A stretch of 64,000 nucleotides of DNA from Undaria pinnatifida. Lineage: Eukaryota; Sar; Phaeophyceae; Laminariales; Alariaceae. Below the pieces are notes generated by a model. The model ran no database searches, was not told the origin of the DNA, and worked only from the letters and a program-made list of their open reading frames with translations. The stretch lies in assembly GCA_012845835.1 (NCBI GenBank), contig JABAKD010000001.1, positions 3,661,540 through 3,725,539 on the forward strand. The letters are read 5' to 3'. A program made the translations under genes and the position numbers. The first letter of the stretch is position 1. Each line of letters opens with the position of its first letter. Below, piece by piece: positions 32,680 through 42,730 of the stretch.

Positions 32680-33640
32680 ATTATCTCCACGTTAGTTATT
32701 CTAGCAACATCACATAGTCTACAGCAGTTCACCTTATTCAAGACCTAAAAAGTGCGAAACTGCCCATTAAAATGATTGCAAATATTAGGTATATTTATCG
32801 AACGCACAAGAACAAACTGACCGAGAGAGGGTAATCGAATGCATGCAGCAGCGTATTTTATTACTGCATTCGCCCATCACACCACCTCGTTGCAATTGCT
32901 TTTGCGCATCGGCGAACTGGGCCCAACGCATGCCCGCAGTGTCTTAGGTGGAGTGAGGGGCGGTAGAATAAACCACGTCCTGGCCTTTGGCGAGCTGAGC
33001 AATCTCTGGGCCACGTGTCCTCTTCATCAGGTGTGTGATAGAGTGATTTTTCATTGTCATTTTCAGGAGAGCTGTTGTTACAGTTGCGTTGTATATACCA
33101 CCTCTGATGGCATGGAGGAAAAGAACATCGTTCAGCGATCATCTATGATACCACTTTCTTCTTTTCTTCTTTTCTTTTCGCACACTTTTACTTTCCAGTT
33201 TCTGGACAAGCCGCGGTCACAGGTGTCGTCCCTTCTCCCCCCCGGTTCTTGCCTTCAATTTTTATCGCGCATAGGGTTCAGCAATCCCACTGCTCGTCGA
33301 TTGTTCATCGAGTGTTGCTAACTCTCGCTCTCGCGCTTTCCGCAAGTCAATTTGTGCACAAGAAAAAGTCCCAACGAGTTTATACGAGTATGCACTCGGC
33401 GGGGCTCGAACTCACGAAACTGACCTATACCTTTTCTTATTTTGTTTTTGTTTTTTGTTTTTGTTTTTGTTTTTGTTTATTTCGTATTTCTCTCTTCCAA
33501 TGTATTTCTGTTGCTGACGTATGTATGTTGTGCCTGTCGTACCCAGTACTAGGGCATGACATTGCGTTGTCGAATGCATTACGATGCATTATCTCTGTGT
33601 CGTAGCTTGTGACCACAGAGCTGATCTTTCTAGGGTGAAG
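32680..33640. other. Mostly unassigned; possible exon pair
   Basis: A + strand frame (32839-33030) reads FITAFAHHTTSLQLLLRIGE and ends at a consensus donor (CATCAG/GTGTGTG). An acceptor-like TTTACTTTCCAG follows at 33194. Without a motif this is only a hint of a gene. A minus-strand tRNA-like fragment (GTGAGTTCGAGCCCC, ~33412) and (TTTTTG)n at 33441-33477 also lie here. Confidence 0.25.
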
Positions 33641-33895
33641 AATCAGTACGGACACTGGGTGTGCTGGATGTCGACGAGTAGAAGAACGGTTTAATGTGAA
33701 GAACACACACACACATACCAGGCTCGAGGATAACCTGATACGCCACCGGGGCGACCGGTATACCACTACTGCATGCTAGGGCAAGGTTTCTGTGAGAACC
33801 ACTAACACGAGCATCAAACCTGGACGCGACATCTACACGCTAAAATATCTTCGACTCCCTGTTGTTGTTGTTGCCTCACATCGTTGTTGTTGTTC

Positions 33896-34525
33896 TCACA
33901 TTAACTCGCATAATCAAGTCCGTGGTGACAGGACAGGCTCCAGTCACTCTGGAGCTGAGGAACACCCCAGCGAAAAAACACAAACAAACCAAAGGTGGTA
34001 CACGCATATATCACAGCTGACGCAATTCATGCCTCCACCAGAAACATATCAAAGTGAAATCCGGAGTCAGCCTACCATGTGCCAGACCCATACCGGTGCA
34101 TACGTCTCACAACTCGCGCCTGGAAAAAACGACTATACCGCTTGCCACCCAAGAAAGACTACCACGTATATATATTTCACGTATCATAGTACCTATCACT
34201 ACGCGTACGCACGACAGTACGTCAATTGGAAAAAAGAAGATAAAGGAAAGGAAAGAAGATAAAGGGAAGGAAAGAAATACAAGGAAGCGAAAAAACGAAG
34301 TAGGAAAGGAAAGAAAAGAAAATACAAGCAAAGACAAAACAAGAAGAGGAACAAGGAAATGAGAAGAGAAAAAAATGTCATACATGCAGACCGCAGGAAC
34401 TGGCTATAGACGACATTTGGGCTCATATAGGGTATCAAGTGCATCCTCGATGGCACTGGGGAGAGAACGCAACATTGTCATGGCGAAGAAGTCAGGGCGG
34501 TCTTACGCTATCTTGTGACGGCCAT
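33896..34525 (+). repeat. Right arm of large inverted pair (repeat C)
   Basis: Reverse complement of 30987-31660. It starts TCACATTAACTCGCATAATC and ends at CTTGTGACGGCCATT. A (GAAAG)n-type stretch occupies 34240-34370. Confidence 0.8.
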
Positions 34526-34529
34526 TGGG

Positions 34530-35030
34530 AGGCCCACCAATTTCAAGACGATGATCCAGACGCAGACACATTAACTCTTTTCAAAATCTATTAATGGAGT
34601 CCGTGGTCACACAAAGGTGCTGGAGCCCTAGGAAGATCCGAAAAACCAAATGAAATCAAAATTCGTCCGAGAAATGCGTATTATTATCGAGGCACGAGAA
34701 AATAAGGGTTTTGTATGTACGGAAGAAGTTTGGGGTTACTGCACGTTGACCAATGAGATCAACGCGGGTGGTTACTTGTACTTGTCCTGGTATAGCAAAG
34801 GGAACCTTGGATCAGTTTGTCGTGTTGCTGATTAGCAAGCGAAGCACGCAGAGAAGAGAGGAGCATCGTCAGCAAGACAAGGTCAAGGTGTGATAGACTG
34901 GCTGATTTCTGGCTGATTGCTTGCTGCGACTGCTGCTGCGGTGAGACTTCGCTGGTACTGCCGTGGTGACTGCCGTGGCAATAATTCGTTGTGACTACTG
35001 CTGTGGCGAGTGCTGCGGGCTGTCTCTGTG
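34530..35030. other. Possible leader of a retroelement; no clear gene
   Basis: A frame at 34650-34835 is open for 61 codons without motif. The following ~170 bp has CTGCTGTGGCGAGTGCTG-like words that repeat loosely (GACTGCTGCTGCGGTGA, GACTACTGCTGTGGCGA) and ends at the Gag-like start codon. Confidence 0.3.
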
Positions 35031-35033
35031 ACG

Positions 35034-35297
35034 ATGGGGGATTCGCCGGATGCTGTGGCCCCTGCTGCCGCCAGCGCTAAGGTGGAGGATACGTTGGGTG
35101 CCCGGGCCGCCGCAGCTCTCGCGAGCTCGGGGGCTTCCTCTGGGGCGCAACCGGCCGGTGCGGCCTCGCCTTCGGGTGACTGGGCCGAAAGCAAAATACA
35201 AAACTACGCTTTCCCGCCTAAAAAACGTACGATACGAAGAAGGCGCACAAGTGAAATGATCCAATGTGCAAACTTGTTGTTGTTGTTCTCACATTAA
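35034..35297 (+). CDS. Truncated Gag-like N-terminus
   Basis: ATG at 35034 opens MGDSPDAVAPAAASAKVEDT, continues Ala/Ser/Gly-rich, then reads SGDWAESKIQNYAFPPKKRT with IRRRRTSEMIQCA. After that the frame runs into repeat C (35280 onward) and stops. A short Ala-rich, then aromatic and basic N-terminal protein behind a non-coding leader fits the start of a retrotransposon Gag, but no capsid or zinc-knuckle region remains. The last ~8 residues come from the inserted repeat. It could equally be the first exon of a host gene broken by that insertion. Confidence 0.35.
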   Translation: MGDSPDAVAPAAASAKVEDTLGARAAAALASSGASSGAQPAGAASPSGDWAESKIQNYAFPPKKRTIRRRRTSEMIQCANLLLLFSH

Positions 35298-35525
35298 CTC
35301 GCATAATCAAGTCCGTGGTCACAGGACATGCTCCAGTCACTCTGGAGCTGAGGAATACCCTATGGAAAAGCACAAACAACCCAAGGTGGTACACGCAATA
35401 TATCACAGCTGACGCAATTCATGCTTCCACCAGAAACATATAAAAGTGAAATCGGGAGTCAGTCTACGATGTGCCAGGTCTATACCTGGTGCATATGTCT
35501 CATTACTCGCGCCCGGAATAAACCG
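35280..35525 (+). repeat. Repeat C, third (partial) copy
   Basis: Matches 33890-34140 (TTCTCACATTAACTCGCATA... CTGACGCAATTCATGC...) with more divergence. It ends before the purine tract and interrupts the Gag-like ORF. Confidence 0.8.
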
Positions 35526-35529
35526 TAAC

Positions 35530-35975
35530 AGGTAAACTGAACCACATGGCCGCGGGCATCCACTCAACTACGGCATAAAGGTCCCCCGTTCCCACAACCA
35601 ACAAACTCGCGGCTACAAACTACAGCGGTTGGGCTGCCTGCACCGTACGAACCGCACGGTAATCTGTATTTTGACTGACTGGTCTCCTGAATCAACACGC
35701 CAATCATATGTCGGAAACGCATCGTTATAACTTGAGCAAAGACGTTGTAACTTGTCGACGTTCTTCGGGTGGCCCGACCTCTCTCGAGGACCCTGGCATC
35801 GCCACGTAGGCTGTGGTCAGCCCACAGGGTGTCCGATATTGTATGTCTTCCGCTGTGAGGCGTTGTGCCCCCGCCAGTAGACCCCATGTCACCCGCCCAG
35901 GATATCTTCCTGTGTTCTGTCTTCCGCTTTGAGGCGTGGTATGCAACCGGGCTCCATGTCACCGTCCAGGGTCTC
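35530..35975. other. No gene seen
   Basis: GTCTTCCGCTnTGAGGCGT recurs at 35845 and 35921, part of a ~76 bp diverged duplication. The - strand frames here are motif-free. Confidence 0.35.
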
Positions 35976-35979
35976 TGTA

Positions 35980-36245
35980 TATTATTGAAAATGAAAAGTT
36001 CACTTCAGCTGTGAGGTTGGCCAAAAATGTTTGTTTGAAATCAAAACCCAGCTTTGCAAGCAGCGTTTGATACTTCGATCGCGCGTGTTACGGGGTGTGT
36101 ACCCTCGTGAAGGAGACAGATCGGTGAGCCCCCTGTTAATGCCAGGTCAGTCAACATGACTAAGTAAGACGTTTAGCCTTGCTCTGCGCACGGAAACTGT
36201 ATAACCCGCGTGTGGGGGAGAAAATCAGACATCTTTAGAATACAG
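35980..36245 (+). repeat. R1 fragment
   Basis: CACTTCAGCTGTGAGGTTGG, TTTGCAAGCAGCGTTTGATA, CGATCGCGCGTGTTAC and GCGCACGGAAACTGTATAAC are in R1 order, diverged from the 37-39 kb copies. Confidence 0.7.
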
Positions 36246-36308
36246 TATGCAGCAGACTATGCATGAAACACTAAGTATTACAGCAGTGTGAGTTAGCTTT
36301 TGCAGTGG

Positions 36309-36687
36309 GCTATGTTATAAGGCTTAGTTTGGGTAAGCTATTGATTAACCAGTTGCAAGTGGTCAAACGGACTAATACCCCACTAATACCTTAACAAATG
36401 GCGTCGTCGACAGACCATGGGTTTTTTGGGTTGTGGGTTCGATCCCCACCATCCACAACAATAAACTTTTCAGATTTTCCCATGTCGAACTTGAAAAATA
36501 CTCTTCCTGGTACCCCAGGGAATGAAACGGCTTGGATAAATGACAGGTCCGCCCGTATATCCGCCCGACCTGCTATCCCGCCGTTCAGGGAGGGAGAGTG
36601 TTATAAGGCTTAGTTTGGGTAAGCTACGGGTTAACCTTTTGCAAGTGGTCAAACGGACTAATACCCTACTAATAACCTTAACAGCTA
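36309..36687 (+). mobile_element. Complete TRIM element (copy 2) with 84/85 bp LTRs
   Basis: The left LTR at 36313-36396 and right LTR at 36599-36683 both start TGTTATAAGG and end CCTTAACA. GCTA is duplicated on both sides (36309-36312 and 36684-36687) as a target-site duplication. A purine run (GGGAGGGAGAG) directly precedes the right LTR. The internal 202 bp starts with AATGGCGTCGTCGACAGACC and carries a T-arm-like hairpin at 36433-36449 followed by CA, then TTTTCCCATGTCGAACTTGA. A 71-codon frame (36398-36613) exists but differs from the coding copy at 42.5 kb. LTRs this short place it among terminal-repeat retrotransposons in miniature, mobilised in trans. No primer-binding site complementary to a tRNA end is obvious. 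Confidence 0.9.
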
Positions 36688-36689
36688 CT

Positions 36690-37425
36690 TGGGTCTACCG
36701 GGTTTGTATGCAAGTTCCTGTGTACTCCCTGTATATGTGGCAGGCCAGCGGACGTCCAGCCCAGGCCTGATGCTCGGGCTTTTTGCTGTCGAGTCATGAT
36801 GGAACATGCGGTGGACGTCGATCGCCACTGCTTCGGAGTGATCTCTCTTCTGCTCTTGACGTAATGCAAAGGCACACTCACACACCTGTATTGGTCGATT
36901 GAAGACCGACGAGTGAGATCTTGCGTTCTGCATCAGGCGTTGGGCGGTGCACACTTGATCCTAAAGATCTTCGAGCGCCCATCTCACACTCTACCAGGGA
37001 ACACACAAACTAAAGCGTGGATCCAAAATGCCAGATCCCTGCACTCTCTACGTATGGAATCTTTTGCGCTAAAACAGAAATTATCGAAAGTGCGTCACCG
37101 TAGCCGATTGTTTTTGCTGTTCCAGGCAGCCTCCTCCATGGATAAGTTTGGGTGGAGCGGCCGTAGGTCACAAACTAGCGCACCTGTGAAGAGGTGTTGA
37201 GCAAGGCCGGAATTCATATCGCGAAAAGCACGGAATGACTTCCTCCATATATATGAACGTTAATCGGGACTACTTACATACAACAAAGACATTCCCGGGT
37301 AGGTCGATTCCTCCGATGATTCGGCGTGTTAGAACGGGCAAACGTGTGAGCAAAGGTGGCCACTAGTTTTCTCGGGAACACTCAAGCTACCTCGTGGGGC
37401 CTGCATTGAGCGCTTGATATATTAT
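36690..37425. other. No gene assigned
   Basis: Frames at 36913-37200 (+) and 36685-36954 (-) have no motif. TGTTCCAGGCAGCCTCC at 37118 resembles an acceptor but no matching donor or family is seen. Confidence 0.3.
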
Positions 37426-37430
37426 AAAAT

Positions 37431-39060
37431 CAAAAATACACTCCAGCTGCGAGATCAAAGGTTTTGTCGAAACTCATCTTTGCAAGCTGTGTGTGATACT
37501 CCGATCGCGCGTATTACGAGTTGCGTGTCCTCATTAAGGATATAGGTCGGCGACCCCCCTTGCAACTACAGTGTAGCTATCAGGGTCAACAGGGTGATGC
37601 TAGGCAGTCTGTGCGCGGAAACTATAAAACCCGTTTCTGAGGGGGACAAAATCTGACGGTTGTGGAAGGAAGTGCATTAGTTTATCAAGTGAATCCTCGA
37701 ATATCCGGTGAGGGGAGGGCGGAGTTTGTAAGGACGTGGGGGGCCGATTTTGATCAAACGGGGGCGAGGGGGGGGCGGGGGGGCAGCTCAATGTGTGCGT
37801 GGAAACTATAAATCCTTCAAGGGGATAAATCTGACGGTTTTGGAAAGAATGAATAGAGGTGGGGAGGTAGGGAGTGGGAAAGGGGCGGGGAAGGTGGGGT
37901 GTGGGGTGTGGGGGGGGAGGGCTTTAGGTCGCATAGATGTAGGGGTTTGTTATACGCGTGGTGCTAGGTCTAGGCGATGGTGCGAATGGTGGGGAAGGAT
38001 GGGACGTTGGGGGCGGGGTTGTGTGGGAATTGCAGCAGCGGCATGGATGGCTTTAAAACGATAGTGAGGCACCTCATATCCAGGTGATGATGGAAGTGTT
38101 TATTACTGTGACGGATTTCGATATTAGTTATGGCGTTTGAGCAAGAGAGCGAGAAAAAAAAGAGAGGAAGGGGGAGGTTTTAAAGAGGTTTAGGTCACAT
38201 ATACACACACAATGTTGCGAACATCAGTGTCGACCAAATCCTTGATCTCATAGCTGGAGAGTATTCTAATATTTTATGTTTGACCTAAACCTCTTGAACC
38301 CCCCCCCCCCCCCCCCCCCCCGCCCCCCCGCCCTTTTTTTGTTTTTTTTTTCTTCGCTTTCTCTTGCTTAAACGCCCCACCTAATATCGAAATCCGCCAG
38401 AGTAATAAACACTTCCACGCCCTGGATATCGCCTCGTTATCTTTTTAGAGCCGTCCGTGCCGCTGCTGCAATTCCCACCCACCCCCGCCCCCAACGCCTC
38501 CTCCTTCCCCACCACCCGCACCATCGCCTAGACCTAGCACCACGCGTATAGCAAACCCCTACATCTATGCGAGCTAAAGCCCCCCCCCCCCCCCCGCCCC
38601 CCGCCCCCCCCGCCACATCCCCCCCCCCTCGCCAATAAGAAATATTTATAGTTTCCACGCACAAATTGACCTGCCCCTCCCGTCGCCGCCCCCTTCCTCC
38701 CTTCCCGCCCCCCTTTTGATCAAAATCAGGCCCCCACGTCCTAAAAACCTCCGCCCTTCCCTCACCGGATATTCGACTTACAAGATTCACTCAATAAACC
38801 GATGCATTTCCTTCCACAGCTGTCAGATTTTGTCCCCCTCAGAAACGGGTTTTATAGTTTCCGCGCACAGACTGCCTAACATCACCCTGTTGACCCTGAT
38901 AGCTACACTGTAGTTGTAAGGGGAGTCGCCGACCTATATCCTTAATAAGGACACACAATCCGTAACACGCGCGATCGGAGTATCACACACAGATTGCAAA
39001 TATGAGTTTCGACAAAATATTCGATCTCACAGCTGGAGTGTATTTTAATTTTTATAATAA
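37431..39060. repeat. Two R1 copies, tail to tail (1.6 kb palindrome)
   Basis: The left arm (+) starts CAAAAATACACTCCAGCTGC at 37441. The right arm (-) ends CAGCTGGAGTGTATTTT at 39030-39046. Between them all R1 blocks appear in mirror order: the CCTCATTAAGGATATAGGTC block, AAACCCGTTTCTGAGGGGGA, CCGGTGAGGGGAGGGCGGAG, the GGTTTGYTATACGCGTGGTG block, and AGGTTTAGGTCA/TGACCTAAACCT near the middle. A C tract of more than 20 bases with a few G lies at 38300-38330 and another at 38581-38620. Confidence 0.85.
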
Positions 39061-40010
39061 TATTAAAATACACTTCAGGTATGAGATGAAAACATGACTT
39101 TTGATCCTGGTGTTTGGAAAAGATCATGGTATTGTTTGGTGTGTTAGCGGTCTATACTATCGATAGACGGTACCTGGTACGTGGTCGTGGTGGTGAACAA
39201 GAAGGATCGGGCGGGGGGGGGGGGGGGGGGGGGCATTTCAATATTATAAAAATAAAAATACACTCCAGCTGTGAGATCGATTTTTTTGTCGAAACTCATA
39301 TTTGCAAGCTGTGTGTGATACTCCGATCGCGCGTATTACGGGTTGTGTGTCCTCATTAAGGATATAGGTCGGCGACTCCCCTTGCAACTGCAGTTTAGCT
39401 ATCAGGGTCAACAGGGTGATGTTAGGCAGTCTGTGCGCGGAAACTATAAAACCCGTTTCTGAGGGGGACAAAATCTGACGGCTGTGGAAGGAAGTGCATC
39501 AGTTTATCAAGTAAATCCTGTAAGTCGAATATCCGGTGAGGGGAGGGCGGAGTTTTCAAGGACGTGGGGGCCTGGTTTTGATCAAAAGGGGGGCGGGAAG
39601 GGAGGAAGGGGGAGGCGACGGGTGGGGCAGGTCAATTTGTGCGTGGAAACTATAAATATTTCTTGCGGGGGAGGGGGGGGGGACGTGGCGGGTGGGGCCG
39701 GGGGCGGGGGGGGAGGGCTTTAGCTCGCATAGATGTAGGGGTTGGCTATACGCGCGGTGCTAGGTCTAGGCGATGGTGCGGGTGGTGGGGAAGGAGGGGG
39801 CGTTGGGGGCGGGGGTGGGTGGGAATTGCAGCAGCGGCATGGACGGCTCTGAAACGATAACGAGGCGATACCCAGGGCATGGAAGTGTTTATTACTCTGG
39901 CGGATTTCCATAGTAGGTGGGGCGTTCAAGCAAGAGAAAGCGAGGGAAAAAAAAAAAGGCAAGGGGGTGGGGGAGGGAGAGTTTCAAGAGGTTTAGGTCA
40001 CATGTAATAT
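39061..40010 (+). repeat. R1 copy, plus orientation, with G tract
   Basis: A short R1 5' end (39061-39100) is followed by ~130 bp of other sequence and a G run of over 20 bases (39211-39232). A nearly complete R1 from 39236 then has all blocks to GTGTTTATTACTCTGGCGGA and AGGTTTAGGTCACATG. Together with 38330-39060 it forms a second large inverted repeat. Confidence 0.8.
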
Positions 40011-40530
40011 TAAAATCAAGGATTTGGTCGACACTGATGTTCGCAACATTGTGTGTGATCCTCCGATTGCGCGCATTAATCATATATGTAGGGGCTTGCT
40101 ATACGCGCGGTGCTGGGTCTAGGCGACCGCGCGGGGTGTGGGGAAGGAGAGGGCGTTGGAGGGGGGGAGGGGGGATGAATGAAAGCTACGTCATGGATGG
40201 CTAGGAAGATAATGACGTGATATCAATTGCTTAGAAGTGTTTGTTACTCTGGCCGATTTCGATTGTAAGTGGGGCGTTTCAACGAACTGGGCGGGGAACA
40301 AAGCGGGGGGGGGGGGAGGAGTTGGAGCTACGGCATGGATGGCTAGATGGATACTGAGATGATATCAGCTGGCTGGTATTGTTTACTACTCTGGCAGATT
40401 TTGATTTCAGGTGGTGCGTTTGAACAAGGGGGATCGGGGGGCGGGGGGCGGGGGGGCGAGCATTTCAATATGTGCGCGGAGACTACAAACCCTTGAAGGG
40501 GACGAATCTGACGGTTGCAGCAAGAAGACA
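40010..40530 (+). repeat. R1 partial copies
   Basis: GGGGCTTGCTATACGCGCGG (40090), TGTTACTCTGGCCGATTTCG (40242), ACTCTGGCAGATTTTGATTT (40388) and ACTACAAACCCTTGAAGGGG (40482) show at least two more truncated R1 segments joined by G runs. Confidence 0.7.
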
Positions 40531-40534
40531 CCCC

Positions 40535-41650
40535 TGTATATCACCCGCCTGGTAATGATTATTTTTCTAGAAGGTTTGATGTTACATTTAGTATGCAACC
40601 CAGTTCTTAGATGTAGTAAACAACGTGTTAAAATCTTCATAATTTGTTGATGTACATGGATCGAAAGATAGAATATTTCAATCGATAGGTAGAGGTGATG
40701 TGGTAATGCAATGTCACCGCCATTGAGGACGAAAGGGAGAGATGCGAATCGGCATTGTTTTGAAAGGAACGCTTACTTAGTGTACACGCGCTCAATTACG
40801 TTACTTCGTTAGTCATACTTCGCTTGGCATAGGTTGGGAGGCGATCATGCAGACGGTATGTACGGAATACCTTACGTAATAAGTTGGTAGTGCGGTTTAC
40901 CGCATTATTATCGTGCCAGTTGTCACGAGCAGAAGGATGTAGAATTGATTATTTGCTCGTATCAATGTCCGAGAATCAAACTCGGGTCTGCGTTGATACT
41001 AATAGTTATACTATTTGAATTTTGCCTGGGGCATGTTGAAAACGGGAGTATCTATACTACCAATTGTGTACAACTCAAAAAAAAAAATTGATTTTCCTGT
41101 GAGGCTGTACAGCAGCCTTCGAATGAGCTGTCGCTCAGGCTGGAAGTCCTCGGCGTCGCCTTGGTAGCCAGCATCTAGATAAATCACAATAGAGCCAGCG
41201 TATATCGTTTTTTGCGCCCACCCGAAGGCACGAGATGGAGCATGACCGTTCTGACGAGCTCCTCTCACAGGGCTGGCCAAGGGGTTTCGCAGGATCATTT
41301 CGGTTCTCTGATACCCCACATGGTTCTGGAGATAACGCTTGGTTCTCATTTTAGGCTCCGTTCCCATTTTTCTGAAAACTCTGTCACCAGAATTTTGCTT
41401 GATGGAAGGTTTGGAAGCATATTAATTTGAGTGAATAATTTTTCACCATTGGTTATTTTCGAGTAGTGAAAGACGAAATTTGATACCTACCTGGTATTTT
41501 TTATCTTGATTTCAGATTTAAATTTTGCTTGACCAAAGGCTTGGGAGTATAGTAATTTGAGCAAATAATTTGAGGTAAAATACATGTGGTTTCGTGGAAA
41601 TCTTAGGCTTGATTTGTTGAACCACAATCGAGAGTTTTCTTTCTGGTCTT
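40535..41650. other. No gene seen
   Basis: A 41-base hairpin at 40961-41001 has 7 bp outer arms (GTATCAA) and an inner T-arm-like stem (CCGAG/CTCGG), read on the - strand. A - strand frame at 41011-41367 is open for 118 codons without motif. TTTTGCTTGATGGAAGG / TTTTGCTTGACCAAAGG repeats at 41393 and 41523 with similar following sequence, a ~130 bp duplication. Confidence 0.4.
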
Positions 41651-41653
41651 AGG

Positions 41654-42435
41654 CCATTTCTTATACAGTCGGATTCCGCCAGTCGAAAACGGCCCTTTTC
41701 GACTGGACTTTTTTTCGGCTCGATTCTTCTGGTCCCTCTTCTTACCGTCAGTCGAATCGATTTTATAGTTTTTGTGCGCGTCCTAGAGGCGGTTGGTGCG
41801 AGGGAGTACTGCTGTGCAGCAGTCAAAAATTGTTGGCAGCTCTGTGCTTCGCGCTTCCTCCGCGAACAACGGCTCGGCGCACCCTCGTCCCAGCGAAGTG
41901 GTGGCTTTGGGCTCAGCCGAAAGCCGCCAAAGCTACGTTCGTGGAGTTGCACTCAGCCGAGAGCCGCCAAAGCTACAGCAGCCGCAGCCGTTGTTGGCAG
42001 CATGGGGTCGAGACCGCGCGCTGCTGCCATCGTGTGACACACGCTGCTGGCGAGCAAAACTAGGAATGTGCCACGCCGACTTGCTGCGAGAAGCAACAGC
42101 TGGGATAGCCAAGCCAGCGTCAGCGCCTTGTATGATTCTGCAGTGTGGTACTTGGTATGGGTGTGTGGCCGTGTGGCCGTGTGGGTGTGTGTTTGGTGGT
42201 GGAATGAGCGATGCGATCGGTAAAAAAACACGTGTGAATTTTTTTCGACTGAGTTTTTCAACTGGAGGATTCAATCGAAAAAGTCGAGTTTTTCGACTGG
42301 ATCCGCCAGTCGGAATTCTCAGTCGAAAGAAGTTGAGTCGAAAAAGCCCTTTTTCGACTGTGTAAAAAAGCCCGATTTGGGCTTCGGTCGAAAAAGGCCG
42401 TTTTCGACTGACAAATCCGACTGTATAAGAAATGG
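41654..42435. mobile_element. ~780 bp DNA element with inverted termini
   Basis: The left end CCATTTCTTATACAGTCGGA and right end TCCGACTGTATAAGAAATGG are exact inverse complements (20 bp). The similarity continues with CAGTCGAAAACGGCC on both sides. TCTTA is present at 41647-41651 and 42436-42440, a possible 5 bp target duplication, although two extra G lie between it and the left terminus. The outer ~150 bp on each side are filled with CAGTCGAAAA words in both orientations. The middle has a duplicated AGCCGCCAAAGCTAC. The 190-codon + frame (41793-42365) runs through the terminal repeats and has no transposase motif, so the element is taken as non-autonomous. Confidence 0.75.
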
Positions 42436-42520
42436 TCTTACACGGACTAATCCCACTGCACTCTCGATCGCCCATATTGTTATCAGCGATTTCCGTTACG
42501 ATTACTGCGGTTCAATTCCG

Positions 42521-42730
42521 CTAGCTACGGCATTGTGTTATAAGGCTTAGTTTGGCGCGGCCGTGGCCAGTTGACTTCCAAGCCACCACCGCTTCTCGAT
42601 AGTTCTTCATTTTTTTGAGGTATGAGTTTTGCGTCTTTGTCTTTGGGTCGTTCGTAGTGTCCTGAGGGTCTTCATCGAGTTTTGGGGCGGTTATTTCCAT
42701 TTTTTTTCTCTGTCCTGCCGACGACGCCAT
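42521..42730 (-). CDS. Short Gag-like ORF of the TRIM family
   Basis: The ORF starts two bases inside the LTR boundary with MASSAGQRKKMEITAPKLDE and continues DPQDTTNDPKTKTQNSYLKK, then MKNYREAVVAWKS, 69 residues in all. The first codons ATGGCGTCGTCG are the same as the internal start of the other three TRIM copies. The sequence after them is different and looks like genuine hydrophilic/helical protein. I read this as a remnant of the Gag start of the autonomous parent element, cut by the inverted LTR end. No catalytic domain is present. Confidence 0.5.
   Translation of the reverse strand: MASSAGQRKKMEITAPKLDEDPQDTTNDPKTKTQNSYLKKMKNYREAVVAWKSTGHGRAKLSLITQCRS

Noticed and set aside
33395-33425. 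B-box-like GTGAGTTCGAGCCCC on the - strand, near an A-rich tract
   Set aside because: No A box, no acceptor pairing, and no second copy in the window to support a SINE.
37600-40204. Gly/Arg- and Pro/Ser-rich ORFs in the R1 clusters
   Set aside because: They follow the G or C runs and recur with every R1 copy in different frames.
40961-41001. tRNA-like hairpin (T-arm-like stem inside 7 bp arms)
   Set aside because: Only 41 bases, lacking D and anticodon arms, and the T loop reads TTT; kept only as a hairpin.
41793-42365. 190-codon ORF in the TIR element as a transposase
   Set aside because: It runs into the terminal repeats and has no DDE, recombinase or zinc-finger motif.
41647-42440. TCTTA as a firm target-site duplication
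   Set aside because: Two unpaired G separate the left TCTTA from the terminus, so the duplication is only possible, not shown.
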